From contig CAYLMA010000031.1 in assembly GCA_964384915.1 (NCBI GenBank), positions 1 to 44,315 on the forward strand: 44,315 nucleotides of DNA, given 5' to 3'. The notes under the pieces were generated by a model, which saw only the letters and a program-made list of their open reading frames with translations, did not search any database and was not told where the DNA came from. Shown here piece after piece: positions 31,910-40,755 of the stretch. The DNA is from Sulfurimicrobium sp964384915 (lineage in GTDB: Bacteria; Pseudomonadota; Gammaproteobacteria; Burkholderiales; Sulfuricellaceae). Each line of letters starts with the position of its first letter. Position 1 is the first letter of the stretch. Made by a program: the position numbers and the translations under genes.

Positions 31910-32410
31910 TTATTTATCTACGCGGTCATAAATCACAAAATCATGGTCGAAACCATTCTTCTCATCCGCCAGGCAATGCTTGCGCCCTGATTCCACCCAG
32001 CTGGCGCGGTCGAATTCCGGAAACCAGGCATCCCCGGCCACCTCGGCCTTGACCTCGGTCAGGTACATGCGGTCAGCCAATTCAAGCGCCTGCCGGTAAA
32101 GGTCGGCGCCACCAATGAAAAACGCTTCCGCATCGCCCTCGCAGACCGCCATGGCATCCGCCAGCGAGTGCACCACCACGCATCCGGGCACGGAAAATTC
32201 CCGGTCGCGCGTAACGATGACCGAAGTCCGGCCCGGCAATGGCCGCCCCAGCGACTCGTAAGTCTTGCGCCCCATGATGATATGGTGCCCCAGGGTCAAG
32301 GCCTTGAAATGCGCCAGATCGGCCGGCAGGCGCCACGGCAGGGTGTTATCGATACCGATGACGCGGTTGCTGGCCATGGCGGCAATAAGGGAAAAACGGG
32401 TTTGGGTCAT
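31910..32410 (-). CDS. folA: Dihydrofolate reductase
   Basis: A 166-residue enzyme with LPWRLPADLAHFKALT (the conserved active-site strand including the acidic residue at D30), IIMGRKTYESLGRPLPGRTSVIVTRD and FFIGGADLYRQAL (NADPH site). It reduces dihydrofolate to tetrahydrofolate for thymidylate, purine and methionine synthesis. Its start overlaps the chemoreceptor stop by four bases; thyA, its functional partner, lies just upstream of that gene. Confidence 0.95.
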   Translation of the reverse strand: MTQTRFSLIAAMASNRVIGIDNTLPWRLPADLAHFKALTLGHHIIMGRKTYESLGRPLPGRTSVIVTRDREFSVPGCVVVHSLADAMAVCEGDAEAFFIGGADLYRQALELADRMYLTEVKAEVAGDAWFPEFDRASWVESGRKHCLADEKNGFDHDFVIYDRVDK

Positions 32411-34035
32411 AACTTGAATCTGTTTACGGATATGTGCAAATGGCTTGCCATTTGTTCCATGCTGTTGATCTCGGCAGTATTCTGCTGCACCGCAGCGCCA
32501 TTCTGTTCCGCCATTTGCGCTATGCGTTCCACGTTGCGCGCGATCTCGTTGCTGGCGCTCTTCTGTTCGTTTACCGACAGCGTAATCGAATCCACCCCAC
32601 TGCCGGCTTCGGTAACGGACTGGCTGGCCTCGCCCAGCGCAATCGCCACATGCTCGAGGAATTCCTGGCTGGCGGCCAGTGATTCATGGCCGCGTTTAAT
32701 CGCCTGTTCCACCAACGCAGCCTGTTGGCTCAAGGTCAGGGTCACTTGATCGATCTGGCTGGCGGATTGTGCAGATTTTTCAGCCAGCTTGCGCACCTCG
32801 TCGGCCACCACGGCGAAACCACGACCCTGCTCGCCCGCGCGCGCCGCCTCGATGGCGGCGTTGAGCGCCAGCAAGTTGGTCTGGTCGGCAATGTCTTTGA
32901 CCTGCCGGGTCATGCTGGTAATCGCTTCAGTGCTGTGCACAAATTCGGTCACGGAACGGCCGATTTCATCCACCGAGGATTCCACCTCGCTGATCTCGCC
33001 AATCAACTCCGACAGTTTCTCATTCCCCGTGACGGAGCGCTCCAGGCTCAGCCGGGAAAGCTGGTTCACGCTATCCGCGCTCTCCGCCACAGATGCTATG
33101 CTGACCGCCATCTCCTCCACCGCCGCCGCGGTCGTGGCTGCAGCATCGCTCTGCTGCCGGGAACCCTCGGCAACCTGGACGGAAGAGGCGGCAAGCCGGG
33201 TGGCTGCCGCGTGCAAGCCCACCGTCGACTGCTCCACGTCGGCCAGAATCTTGGCGACGTCCGTGCGCAACAGTTCTGCCGACGCTGCAATCGTGCCGAT
33301 TTCATCCTGCGTGGACTGGCGGATGGAATGGGAAAAATCCCCCTTGGCAATAGATTCGAAATCGTGCACCAGGTTTTTTGCCGGCGTCAGAATGGTTTTT
33401 TGTACCATCCACAAAAAGGCAAGCATCGCGATCACGATGGCCACGCCCATCATCCCCAGACTCCACAGACCGCCCGAGCGCGCCATAGCACTGGCCTCTG
33501 CGGCGGATTGATCGGCGACGGCGGAGAGGTGTCCGTTCGCTTTGTCCAGCAATTCGGTGGGCGCGCGATCCATGCCCTTGACCGCCTTGTCTCCGGCCTT
33601 GCTGTCGAAACTGGCGTCCTTGAAGGCTTGCAAGCCCTTGCGGTAGGCGTCGCCCATTTTGAGGTGTTCCGCCTGGAATTGCGCCAGCGCTTCTTTCACT
33701 GCAGGATCGGCCATGTGTTGCAACAAGGCCTTGACCTCGTCGCGCACCTTGGTTTCTTGCTTTTCGAAACTCTGCCAGTATTTTTCCAGCGCCACCGGGT
33801 CGCTGCCGCGCAAAAGAACGTTTTTCCATTCCTGCACCTGGGTCTTGAATTCCACTTTGATCTCAAGTATTTGGACTTGGTCATCCCGCCGCGCGTCCAC
33901 CTCTTGTTCGAACTGACTCAGGCTGTTCCAGGACAAACCCAGGCCGAGCAGGGCTGCCACCAGCAGCAATGCCGTCCCACCGCCGGAAATGAGCAGCAGC
34001 TTGTTGCGGATGCTATGCGTAATCCAGTTCATCAT
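32407..34035 (-). CDS. Methyl-accepting chemotaxis protein
   Basis: A 542-residue receptor: transmembrane helix 1 (LLLISGGGTALLLVAALLGLGL, about 13-34), a periplasmic four-helix-type sensor domain (about 35-185), transmembrane helix 2 (about 193-215), HAMP, and a long cytoplasmic signalling domain with ALNAAIEAARAGEQGRGFAV at the tip. No C-terminal CheR-binding pentapeptide is visible. The ligand is unknown. It sits between thyA and folA without an obvious functional tie; the ATGA overlap with folA suggests co-transcription. Confidence 0.9.
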   Translation of the reverse strand: MMNWITHSIRNKLLLISGGGTALLLVAALLGLGLSWNSLSQFEQEVDARRDDQVQILEIKVEFKTQVQEWKNVLLRGSDPVALEKYWQSFEKQETKVRDEVKALLQHMADPAVKEALAQFQAEHLKMGDAYRKGLQAFKDASFDSKAGDKAVKGMDRAPTELLDKANGHLSAVADQSAAEASAMARSGGLWSLGMMGVAIVIAMLAFLWMVQKTILTPAKNLVHDFESIAKGDFSHSIRQSTQDEIGTIAASAELLRTDVAKILADVEQSTVGLHAAATRLAASSVQVAEGSRQQSDAAATTAAAVEEMAVSIASVAESADSVNQLSRLSLERSVTGNEKLSELIGEISEVESSVDEIGRSVTEFVHSTEAITSMTRQVKDIADQTNLLALNAAIEAARAGEQGRGFAVVADEVRKLAEKSAQSASQIDQVTLTLSQQAALVEQAIKRGHESLAASQEFLEHVAIALGEASQSVTEAGSGVDSITLSVNEQKSASNEIARNVERIAQMAEQNGAAVQQNTAEINSMEQMASHLHISVNRFKL

Positions 34036-34097
34036 GCCCCCCTAAAATATTATTTTGATAACCAGACTCTAGCCTGATTTATGCCAACTGGCTAGCA

Positions 34098-34901
34098 CTA
34101 CACGGCCACCGGCGCCCTGATCGCCGGATGGGGGTCATAGCCTTCAAGAATGAAATCTTCATATTTGAAATCAAGAATGCTCTTCACCTCGGGATTGATT
34201 TTCATCACCGGCAGCGCGCGCGGCTGGCGCGAAAGCTGTTCGCGGGCCTGTTCCAGGTGGTTGAGGTAGAGGTGCGCGTCGCCCAGGGTATGGACGAAGT
34301 CGCCCGGCTTGAGGCCCGTCACCTGGGCCACCATCATGGTCAGGAGCGCGTAGGAGGCGATGTTGAACGGCACGCCGAGGAAAATGTCGGCGCTGCGCTG
34401 GTAGAGCTGGCAGGACAGCTTGCCGTCCGCGACGTAAAACTGGAAAAAGGCATGGCACGGCGGCAGCTTCATCTTGTCCACGTCGGCCACGTTCCAGGCG
34501 CTGACGATGAGGCGGCGCGAATCCGGGTTGTTCCTGATCTGCTCCACCACCTGGGAAATCTGGTCGATGTGGCGCCCGTCCGGCGTGGGCCAGGAACGCC
34601 ACTGGTAACCGTAGACCGGCCCCAGGTTGCCGTTCCCGTCCGCCCATTCGTCCCAGATCGAAACCCCGTTGTCCTTGAGATATTTGATGTTGGTGCTGCC
34701 CTGCAGAAACCACAGCAGCTCGTGGATAATGGACTTGAGGTGGCATTTCTTGGTCGTCACCAGCGGAAAGCCCTGCGCCAGATCGAAACGCATCTGGTAG
34801 CCGAACACGCTCACCGTGCCGGTGCCGGTGCGGTCGGATTTGTGGTGGCCATGCGCCTGGACATGGCGCATGAGATCAAGGTATTGCTGCATATCAATCA
34901 A
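34098..34901 (-). CDS. thyA: Thymidylate synthase
   Basis: A 267-residue enzyme of usual length, with the conserved RTGTGTVSVFG, LLWFLQGSTNIKYL and the active-site Cys in LPPCHAFFQFYV. It methylates dUMP to dTMP using methylene-tetrahydrofolate and generates the dihydrofolate recycled by FolA. The gene is 62 bases before the chemoreceptor gene. Confidence 0.97.
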   Translation of the reverse strand: MIDMQQYLDLMRHVQAHGHHKSDRTGTGTVSVFGYQMRFDLAQGFPLVTTKKCHLKSIIHELLWFLQGSTNIKYLKDNGVSIWDEWADGNGNLGPVYGYQWRSWPTPDGRHIDQISQVVEQIRNNPDSRRLIVSAWNVADVDKMKLPPCHAFFQFYVADGKLSCQLYQRSADIFLGVPFNIASYALLTMMVAQVTGLKPGDFVHTLGDAHLYLNHLEQAREQLSRQPRALPVMKINPEVKSILDFKYEDFILEGYDPHPAIRAPVAV

Positions 34902-34956
34902 CCCTAAAATTGTTTAAGAGGAAAGCCCAATCCGGCATCGGTAACGAGGCATCCGG

Positions 34957-36234
34957 TCAGACAGGTTTATTCTGTTTCTTGGGATCAAAATAGTAGGTCA
35001 CCCGTTTGCGCGGATTCAGGTATTGATATATTTCGCGCGGCAGCTGGCCCGGTCTCAGACTCTTGCTGATACTAAGCTCCTCTTCCCGCGCAAGGCTGAT
35101 GATCACCGCCTCATCATTCGGGATACCCGGATCGTAAACCAGGACATTAGGTTTAAGCGGCTTGTCCGAATTCACCGAAACCACCATGCCCAGCATCTCG
35201 TTGGATAGCTGCACGACACTGCCGGGAGGATAGACGCCCAGGCAATGGATAAAAGCCTTCAGCGCAACCAGGTCGAACTTGTTTCGTTTAACCGCGAACA
35301 TATGCGACAAGGCCTCATGCGGTGTCAGCGCGTCGGCAAGATTGTGCGGGTTGCAGAGATTATCGTATACGTTGACGATGCTGACGATTTTACTCAGAGG
35401 GGAGATCTTCTCGGCCTTGAGCTTGCCCGGATAGCCACTGCCGTCGATGAATTCGTGATGCTGCATCACGATGTCAGCGGCGCGTTTCGACAAACCGGTT
35501 TTGGTGGCAATGTCCAGGCCATATTCGCAATGCATCTCTAAAAAGGACTGTTCCGACTTGGTCAGCGGCTCGGTTTTCATGCGTATCTTCTGCGGAATCT
35601 CGATCTTGCCGATGTCGTGGAACAAGGTGCCCATTCCAAGACATTTGCTCTCCTCCTCCCCCAGGTTGAGCGCCTTTGCCAGGATCAGGGAAAGCACGGT
35701 CACGTTGAGGGAATGAAAATAGGCATCCTCGCCGAGTTTTTCGCTCATCGCATGGATCATCACATCCCCCTTGGAAAGAATGGATTCCACCATCTTCCCC
35801 ACCAGGTTTTCGGCTTCATGCCTGACTTCCTGGGGGCGGGAGTAAATATTGTGGGTAATATTCCTGACCGTCTCCGCAGCCTGCTGAAATTCTCTTTCCA
35901 CTTCAGCAATATCGCGCTTGATGCGATTCAGTTGTTCAATGCGTTCCTTCTTTTCCTCCGTTACTTCGGGATTCACGACGTTCGCAGCCACGACAGGAGG
36001 CGGGGCCGATGCCTCGCTGGAAACAAGAGGCAGGGGGCTGCAGGCGCTCTTGCCCGGATCGACTCGTATGCGCGGCAAACCAAGCTGACGTATGGTTTCA
36101 AGCTGCTCGGCATTTTTTATCTTGAAACTGCTGAATGGGAACGGGTGATCCATCCAGCTCAGCTCAAGATAGACATACAGCCCGACACGGAGTTGTTCCG
36201 GCAGAACGTAAAGCATGTTGTCAGTTGAGGTCAT
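34957..36234 (-). CDS. HD-GYP c-di-GMP phosphodiesterase with DUF3391 N-terminus
   Basis: A 425-residue protein. The N-terminal part (VLPEQLRVGLYVYLELSWMDHPFPFSSFKIK) is DUF3391; then a Pro/Val-rich linker and coiled coil (about 80-120), and an HD-GYP domain with HD at 206-207 (HDIGKIEIPQKI) and GYP at 267-269 (DGSGYPG). The catalytic residues are intact, so it should hydrolyse c-di-GMP to pGpG or GMP. Its start overlaps the bpt stop by four bases. Confidence 0.92.
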   Translation of the reverse strand: MTSTDNMLYVLPEQLRVGLYVYLELSWMDHPFPFSSFKIKNAEQLETIRQLGLPRIRVDPGKSACSPLPLVSSEASAPPPVVAANVVNPEVTEEKKERIEQLNRIKRDIAEVEREFQQAAETVRNITHNIYSRPQEVRHEAENLVGKMVESILSKGDVMIHAMSEKLGEDAYFHSLNVTVLSLILAKALNLGEEESKCLGMGTLFHDIGKIEIPQKIRMKTEPLTKSEQSFLEMHCEYGLDIATKTGLSKRAADIVMQHHEFIDGSGYPGKLKAEKISPLSKIVSIVNVYDNLCNPHNLADALTPHEALSHMFAVKRNKFDLVALKAFIHCLGVYPPGSVVQLSNEMLGMVVSVNSDKPLKPNVLVYDPGIPNDEAVIISLAREEELSISKSLRPGQLPREIYQYLNPRKRVTYYFDPKKQNKPV

Positions 36235-36965
36235 TCTCGATCATTCGCAAGAAATTGCCAGGCGCCATTCACCAGCCCCTGTAACGGACGGAAATTGGCT
36301 TTGTATGCCATTTTTCCGCTTTCGGCAATCCAGTAGCCCAGATAAAGATAAGGCAAGCCCAGCCGGCGGCACAAATCCACCTGCCACAAAATGTTGTAAG
36401 TGCCGAAACCCGCCTGCGGCAACTCCGGATCGAAAAAGGTATAAACGGAAGACAAGCCATCCTCCACCACGTCCACCACGCTCACCATGCGTAGCGCCGA
36501 TTCATCGCGAAACTCCACCAGCAGGGTGGTCACGCCGCTCTGCAGCAGGAACGAGCGGTACTGCTCCTCGCCATCCTGATCCATCCCGCCGCCTGCATGG
36601 CGGCTCGCCTGATAGTGGCGGTAAAGATTGTAGTGATCGCGCTCAAAAACCTGTTCGCGCAAATCCGCCTGGAGATGCCGGCTGCGTGCCCAGGCACGGC
36701 GCTGCGAACGGCTGGGCTTGAATTCGTCAACCACCAGCCGCACCGGTACGCAGGCATGGCACTGGTCGCACTGCGGACGGTAGGTATAAAGCCCGCTGCG
36801 GCGGAATCCGGCCCGGATCAACTGGCTGTATACGGCAGCATCAACCAGTTCATTGGGGGTCACCACCTGGGAGCGCGCTTCCCGATCAGGCAGGTAGCTG
36901 CAGGGATAAGGCGCCGTGAGATAGAACTGGAGCCGGCGCGGGGGGAAATCATTCAAGGAACTCAT
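36231..36965 (-). CDS. bpt: Aspartate/glutamate leucyltransferase (Bpt, Ate family)
   Basis: A 244-residue protein; the start at 36965 (MSSLNDFPPRR) is preferred over a longer reading because homologues begin here. Family motifs are seen: FYLTAPYPCSYLPDREARSQVV and the Cys pair YRPQCDQCHACVPVRLVV, and then the GNAT-fold core (FFDPELPQAGFGTYNILWQVDLCRRLGLPYLYLGYWI). It transfers leucine from Leu-tRNA to proteins starting with Asp or Glu, marking them for ClpS/ClpAP. aat lies just upstream, so the pathway is together. Confidence 0.92.
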   Translation of the reverse strand: MSSLNDFPPRRLQFYLTAPYPCSYLPDREARSQVVTPNELVDAAVYSQLIRAGFRRSGLYTYRPQCDQCHACVPVRLVVDEFKPSRSQRRAWARSRHLQADLREQVFERDHYNLYRHYQASRHAGGGMDQDGEEQYRSFLLQSGVTTLLVEFRDESALRMVSVVDVVEDGLSSVYTFFDPELPQAGFGTYNILWQVDLCRRLGLPYLYLGYWIAESGKMAYKANFRPLQGLVNGAWQFLANDRE

Positions 36966-37022
36966 GGATGACACAACCCGCAATCTCTTGCGAGAGGAGC
37001 ATGGCACCGCTTCACGTCCTTA

Positions 37023-37718
37023 TCATTGGAGATCATCGTCAAACTGCCAGCGCCCGGATTCATGGGGCAATTCTATCAGCAGGCTCAAACGCTGCACAAA
37101 TTCGGCGCGTGGGATTTCTCGCGCCCCCAGGCTGGCCAGGTGCGCGGTCTTCATCTGGCAATCGATCATGCCGAAATTCCAGCGCTCCAATTGCCGCACC
37201 AGTTGCACAAAAGCAATTTTCGAGGCATCCGTGGCGCGGGAAAACATCGACTCGCCATAGAACATTTTTCCCAGCGCGATGCCATACAGCCCGCCGATCA
37301 ATTCACCATCGCGCCAGGTTTCAACCGAATGGGCCAGGCCCATTTCATGCAAACGGCTGTAGGCGGCAACCATCTTCTCGCTGATCCAGGTTCCAGGCTG
37401 CCCAGCGCGGGGTGCGGCGCAGTTTCGCATGACATCCTTGAACGCCGTGTCCACGCGCACCTCGCAATCGCGTTTTTTCAAGGTCTTGCAGAGCGAGCGC
37501 GACACCTTGAGTTCGGCGGGAAACAGCACCATGCGAGGGTCGGGGCTCCACCACAGGATTGGCTCGCCGGGATTGAACCACGGAAAGATACCATGTCGAT
37601 AAGCCTCGACCAGGCTCTGCGGCGACAAATCACCTCCGGCTGCGAGCAAGCCGTTTGGCTCCTGCAGCGCCTTGGTAACGGGAGGGAAAACCTCATCTGG
37701 ATAGAGCCAGGGAATCAT
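37023..37718 (-). CDS. aat: Leucyl/phenylalanyl-tRNA--protein transferase
   Basis: A 231-residue protein starting MIPWLYPDEVFPPV, as homologues do; a longer in-frame start at 37784 is not supported. It shows GLLAAGGDLSPQSLVEAYRHGIFPWF, WWSPDPRMVLF and the C-terminal SLGAREIPRAEFVQRL. It adds Leu or Phe to proteins with N-terminal Arg or Lys, feeding the N-end rule pathway with Bpt. There is no strong SD. Confidence 0.95.
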   Translation of the reverse strand: MIPWLYPDEVFPPVTKALQEPNGLLAAGGDLSPQSLVEAYRHGIFPWFNPGEPILWWSPDPRMVLFPAELKVSRSLCKTLKKRDCEVRVDTAFKDVMRNCAAPRAGQPGTWISEKMVAAYSRLHEMGLAHSVETWRDGELIGGLYGIALGKMFYGESMFSRATDASKIAFVQLVRQLERWNFGMIDCQMKTAHLASLGAREIPRAEFVQRLSLLIELPHESGRWQFDDDLQ

Positions 37719-38047
37719 GGGATTTGCATGTGAGGGGATTTGGCCATTATCCCAGAAAAAACCGCCGAACCGCCAAGGGCGCAAGGGGACGCAAAGGGAT
37801 TCAAAAGAATTTGCGACCTGTGCCGCTTACCTCACAGCGCGGAAAAATTGCCAGCGCCGGCGAGATGCCCCGCTTAGCCAAAGGCAGGGCATGTCGAATA
37901 TTTTTACACCCTGGACAAGGCATGGCATGGAATGGAATTCCAACCTATTGATTTTTAGCGAAACAATCACCATGGAATGAAAAATGCTTAACTCCTTATC
38001 ATCCTTTCCCTATTACTTTTTTCCAACCAGATCTAAGGAGAATTAAC
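37719..38047. other. Intergenic region before the PEP-CTERM gene
   Basis: No gene is supported here. At 37755-37795 lies a degenerate short repeat (accgccaagggcgcaagg type) like those often seen between genes in proteobacteria. A palindrome-like TGGAATGGAATTCCA lies at about 37927-37943. An AAGGAG ribosome binding site lies at 38035-38040 just before the PEP-CTERM gene. No clear sigma-70 promoter was picked. Confidence 0.4.
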
Positions 38048-38632
38048 ATGAAAAAAACACTAATCGCCTTCGCCCTGTGCCAGCTATTCGCGGCGGGCGC
38101 TGCGAACGCCGCCACGATCATCGATACAGGTGCCGGTCCTAATTATAGCGGCGGGTGGTCGCTTGGCAGTTACCAGTGGCTGGCGGGTGAATTTTCGCTG
38201 GGCACCGCCACTACAATTACCGACGTGTACGGCTGGATCGGCGGCAATGGCACGGCGACGGCGGCGATCTATACGGATGGTGGAGACGTACCCGGAACGG
38301 AATTATTCTCGGCCGCATTCTCAGCGGATTCCGCATTCGATTGGTTCGGGGCGAGCGGATTGAACTGGTTGCTCGACGCCGGAACCTACTGGGTAGCCTA
38401 CGAAGTACGAGCCGGGCAAACCCTTAGCGGCTACATGCCAGACCCCTCGCCATCGCCGTTGCTTAACGAGGCGTTCAACAGTAATGGTGGCGCATACAAA
38501 GCGTCTGATTATCTTGATTTAGGCGTTCGCATTTTGGGCGAGCAGGGAGGCCAAGTACCGGAACCCGCGTCACTGGCCCTGCTCGGTATCGGCCTGGCTG
38601 GTCTGGGCTTGAGTCGCCGTCGCAAAACCTGA
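38048..38632 (+). CDS. PEP-CTERM sorting domain protein
   Basis: A 194-residue secreted protein: signal peptide (MKKTLIAFALCQLFAAGAANA), a Gly/Ser/Trp-rich beta-strand body (about 22-165) and a C-terminal VPEPASLALLGIGLAGLGLSRRRK, the PEP-CTERM signal processed by exosortase. Such proteins occur in organisms with exopolysaccharide or biofilm matrices. AAGGAG lies before the ATG and a terminator follows. No exosortase gene is in the window, so it must be elsewhere. Body function unknown. Confidence 0.92.
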   Translation: MKKTLIAFALCQLFAAGAANAATIIDTGAGPNYSGGWSLGSYQWLAGEFSLGTATTITDVYGWIGGNGTATAAIYTDGGDVPGTELFSAAFSADSAFDWFGASGLNWLLDAGTYWVAYEVRAGQTLSGYMPDPSPSPLLNEAFNSNGGAYKASDYLDLGVRILGEQGGQVPEPASLALLGIGLAGLGLSRRRKT

Positions 38633-38653
38633 ACGTCTTTTCAGAAGTGCAAA

Positions 38654-38679
38654 AAAACGGCGGCTCCGGTCGCCGTTTT
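38654..38679 (+). terminator. Rho-independent terminator of the PEP-CTERM gene
   Basis: A 9-bp stem (AAAACGGCG with CGCCGTTTT) around an 8-base loop, 22 bases past the stop, followed by T-rich CGTTTCTTT. Good stem and T-run on the plus strand; an A-run before the stem might make it work in reverse as well. Confidence 0.8.
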
Positions 38680-38775
38680 CGTTTCTTTCGCCCGTCCTGG
38701 TCATCGGTGCACTAGAGACTATCAACCCGGCCCGCAAATACCCTGGGATGCAGGAGGCCCGCCCCCGGGCCGATT

Positions 38776-39492
38776 TCAGGATACATCCGGCCAGCCCTGC
38801 CAGCACAGCGCCCTCATGCGCGCGCAGTAGCCGGCCAGGTTGGCGAGCGCCCTGCCGTGATCCTGCAGCGGATTGCCGTGCGGCTGATCCAGGATATTGG
38901 CAAGGAAGGCATACAGGCTCATGTCCAGGCTGCGCGGCGCGCCACCAAGGAAATAGGGCTTGTCGCCCAGCAGGCCGGCCAGGGCGTCCAGCACCGCCCT
39001 GCCCTTGGCGTAGGCGCCCTGCGGGTCGGCTGGCTCAAGCCCCTGCCGGCGCATCTGCCGCAACAGCATCCGGCGCAGCAGGAACAGCGCCGGGCCGCGC
39101 ATGCCCAGGGGCAGAAATTTAACCAGATCCGGCTTGAATACCGCCCAGCCGGCCGGATCGCCCCAACGCATGTAGGTGACCTGCCAATAGAGCCGCTCTT
39201 CCACCAATTCGCGCACAAAAAAGGCGACTGCCCGCTCGGTCTCGCTTAAGTCCTCGTCCAGATGCACCGGCTGCCGTTTCTCGAAGTGGGCAATGATGGC
39301 CTCGGAATCGGTGATGCTGCGCCCTTCCTCCACGATGAAGGGAATCTTGCCGGTCGGCGACTTGCGTGGCCCGCTCGGCACCACCTTGTAGGGAATACGG
39401 CGGAAGCGCAGGTAGGTTTCCACCTTCATGCAGAAAGGGCTGGCATTGGGCAGGCCCCAAAATGGCCGGAACTGGTGCAGTTCGATCATCAA
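38776..39492 (-). CDS. Glutathione S-transferase-like protein (Tom37/metaxin-like)
   Basis: A 238-residue protein with a thioredoxin-like N-terminal domain (FRPFWGLPNASPFCMKVETYLRFRRIPYKVV, about 8-40; GKIPFIVEEGRSITDSEAIIAHFE) and an all-helical C-terminal domain (APRSLDMSLYAFLANIL). This resembles GST-fold proteins of the metaxin type in bacteria; catalytic activity is uncertain. The start is at 39492 or one codon later. It overlaps the hydrolase gene by four bases. Confidence 0.75.
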   Translation of the reverse strand: MMIELHQFRPFWGLPNASPFCMKVETYLRFRRIPYKVVPSGPRKSPTGKIPFIVEEGRSITDSEAIIAHFEKRQPVHLDEDLSETERAVAFFVRELVEERLYWQVTYMRWGDPAGWAVFKPDLVKFLPLGMRGPALFLLRRMLLRQMRRQGLEPADPQGAYAKGRAVLDALAGLLGDKPYFLGGAPRSLDMSLYAFLANILDQPHGNPLQDHGRALANLAGYCARMRALCWQGWPDVS

Positions 39493-40412
39493 ACCCCATC
39501 CTTGATAGTGCGATTCATATTCGGACCCATGACATCAGCGAGAAAATCGATCAGTTCGCCAAGCTGGCGGTCCAGGTCTTCATAAAGGTCATGACTCCCT
39601 TTCACCAGCAGCAATCGGCACGCCGCGCCGCAAGCCCTGGCATGCAAGGCCTCCGCCTCCGCCACGGGAACCGTTTCATCCTCCGAGCCATGAACCAGCA
39701 AAACCGGGCAGCGTATGCGCCAAATGGTGTTGAGTGGCGCAATCTCATCGAAACCGTGGCCGATCACGTGCTGAACGTATTGCAGGATATACCAGCCGAA
39801 AGGGATATAGGGCACATGCCATGAGGCAAGCAGGCGGCGCATGACCGTCTCGGGGTGCGAAAAGGCGGCAATGCTGACCACCGCCGCCAGATCATCGCGG
39901 CGCGAGGCGGCAAGCATCGCTGCCGCAGCCCCCACGGAATGTCCGACGACACCTACCCGCTTCGGATCGACTCCCGGCTGCCATTTGAGCCAGTACAAGG
40001 CATGGTCGAGATCCTCTGCGAAACGGGGCATGGAAGAAAAGCTATCCTGGTCGCTGCGGCCATGGCTGCGCGCATCGATGAACAGCAACGCATATCCTGC
40101 ACGATGCAGCGGCATGGCAAGCGGAAGCATCGTCTCTGCATTGCCGCCCCATCCGTGCAACACCGCCAGCGCTGGTGCCGCGCCTCCCCCCTGAGCGGGG
40201 ATGTGCCAGGCGAAAAGCCGTTTTCCATTGGCGCTTGGAATATGCGCTTCCGAATATGCCAGGCCCATCGCCTGCGGCGTGCATCGCTCCACCACTCTCG
40301 GCGCACGCAGGCTCCAGCGAATCAGGGCATGAAATGCGCCAATGGCCGAGCCGCAACTGGCCAGCACCAGCAACAGATTCATGGTTCCGGGCATTTCATC
40401 GAGGATAGGCAT
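39489..40412 (-). CDS. Alpha/beta hydrolase
   Basis: A 307-residue protein with an N-terminal hydrophobic segment (MNLLLVLASCGSAIGAFHALI). Hydrolase features: oxyanion region VLHGWGGNAET, nucleophile elbow GHSVG (Ser at about 153), acidic residue in GSEDETVPVAEA and His in KGSHDLY. The fold is that of peptidase S9/serine aminopeptidase-like hydrolases. Substrate unknown. The start could be 40412 or an ATG 10 codons in. It overlaps the GST-like gene. Confidence 0.85.
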   Translation of the reverse strand: MPILDEMPGTMNLLLVLASCGSAIGAFHALIRWSLRAPRVVERCTPQAMGLAYSEAHIPSANGKRLFAWHIPAQGGGAAPALAVLHGWGGNAETMLPLAMPLHRAGYALLFIDARSHGRSDQDSFSSMPRFAEDLDHALYWLKWQPGVDPKRVGVVGHSVGAAAAMLAASRRDDLAAVVSIAAFSHPETVMRRLLASWHVPYIPFGWYILQYVQHVIGHGFDEIAPLNTIWRIRCPVLLVHGSEDETVPVAEAEALHARACGAACRLLLVKGSHDLYEDLDRQLGELIDFLADVMGPNMNRTIKDGV

Positions 40413-40755
40413 GATCGGTATTTTGCGGGCCGCAGTTGTACGGACTACCGGCTAAAACCTCTTCGCATTGATTGATCCAGCGTAGTGTTGCACGCTAAAC
40501 GGCACTGGGGCAGGCGGCCGCCAAAAAAATCCTGTGGCGCTAGGCCACAGGAGAGGCTGACAGGCAGGGCATCCGTCAGGGAGGAGTATAACCAACACCA
40601 CTTTGGTATCGGTTAATCAGCGATTAATACACAGCAAACCTCATGCCAGCTTCTGTTAAATTCATGTTCTATGCTTTATTTCAATAAGATAGAAATAACC
40701 TGGAGAAAAACCGCTGCCCCGCAAACTGGACCATATACGCCAATTATGTCATGCT
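40413..40755. other. Intergenic region between divergent genes
   Basis: No protein gene is supported. The region holds a minus-strand hairpin with a T-run (40523-40551) described separately, an AT-rich segment at 40610-40690 (including TATTTCAATAAGATAGAAATA), and no clear ribosome binding site before the sigma-54 activator start. The promoters of the two divergent genes should be here. Confidence 0.5.
40523..40590 (-). ncRNA. Candidate short RNA or leader with intrinsic terminator
   Basis: On the minus strand, TATACT (40590-40585) could be a -10. About 6 bases later begins a segment with a first hairpin (CTGAC at 40579-40575 pairing with GTCAG at 40561-40557), then a strong terminator hairpin: 8-bp stem (40551-40544 with 40538-40531), 5-base loop and seven T residues (40529-40523). 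No -35 is clear. This fits a small RNA of about 58 bases or an attenuator ahead of the hydrolase gene, whose start is 110 bases further. Confidence 0.4.

Noticed and set aside
32686..34077. Long plus-strand frame opposite the chemoreceptor
   Set aside because: Antisense shadow; the chemoreceptor is unmistakable.
37915..38000. Sigma-54 promoter for the PEP-CTERM gene
   Set aside because: A TGGCATG is present, but the -12 GC element at the right distance is missing.
40690..40755. Cobalamin riboswitch remnant before the sigma-54 activator
   Set aside because: Only a short GC-rich stretch resembles it; the conserved core boxes are not present.
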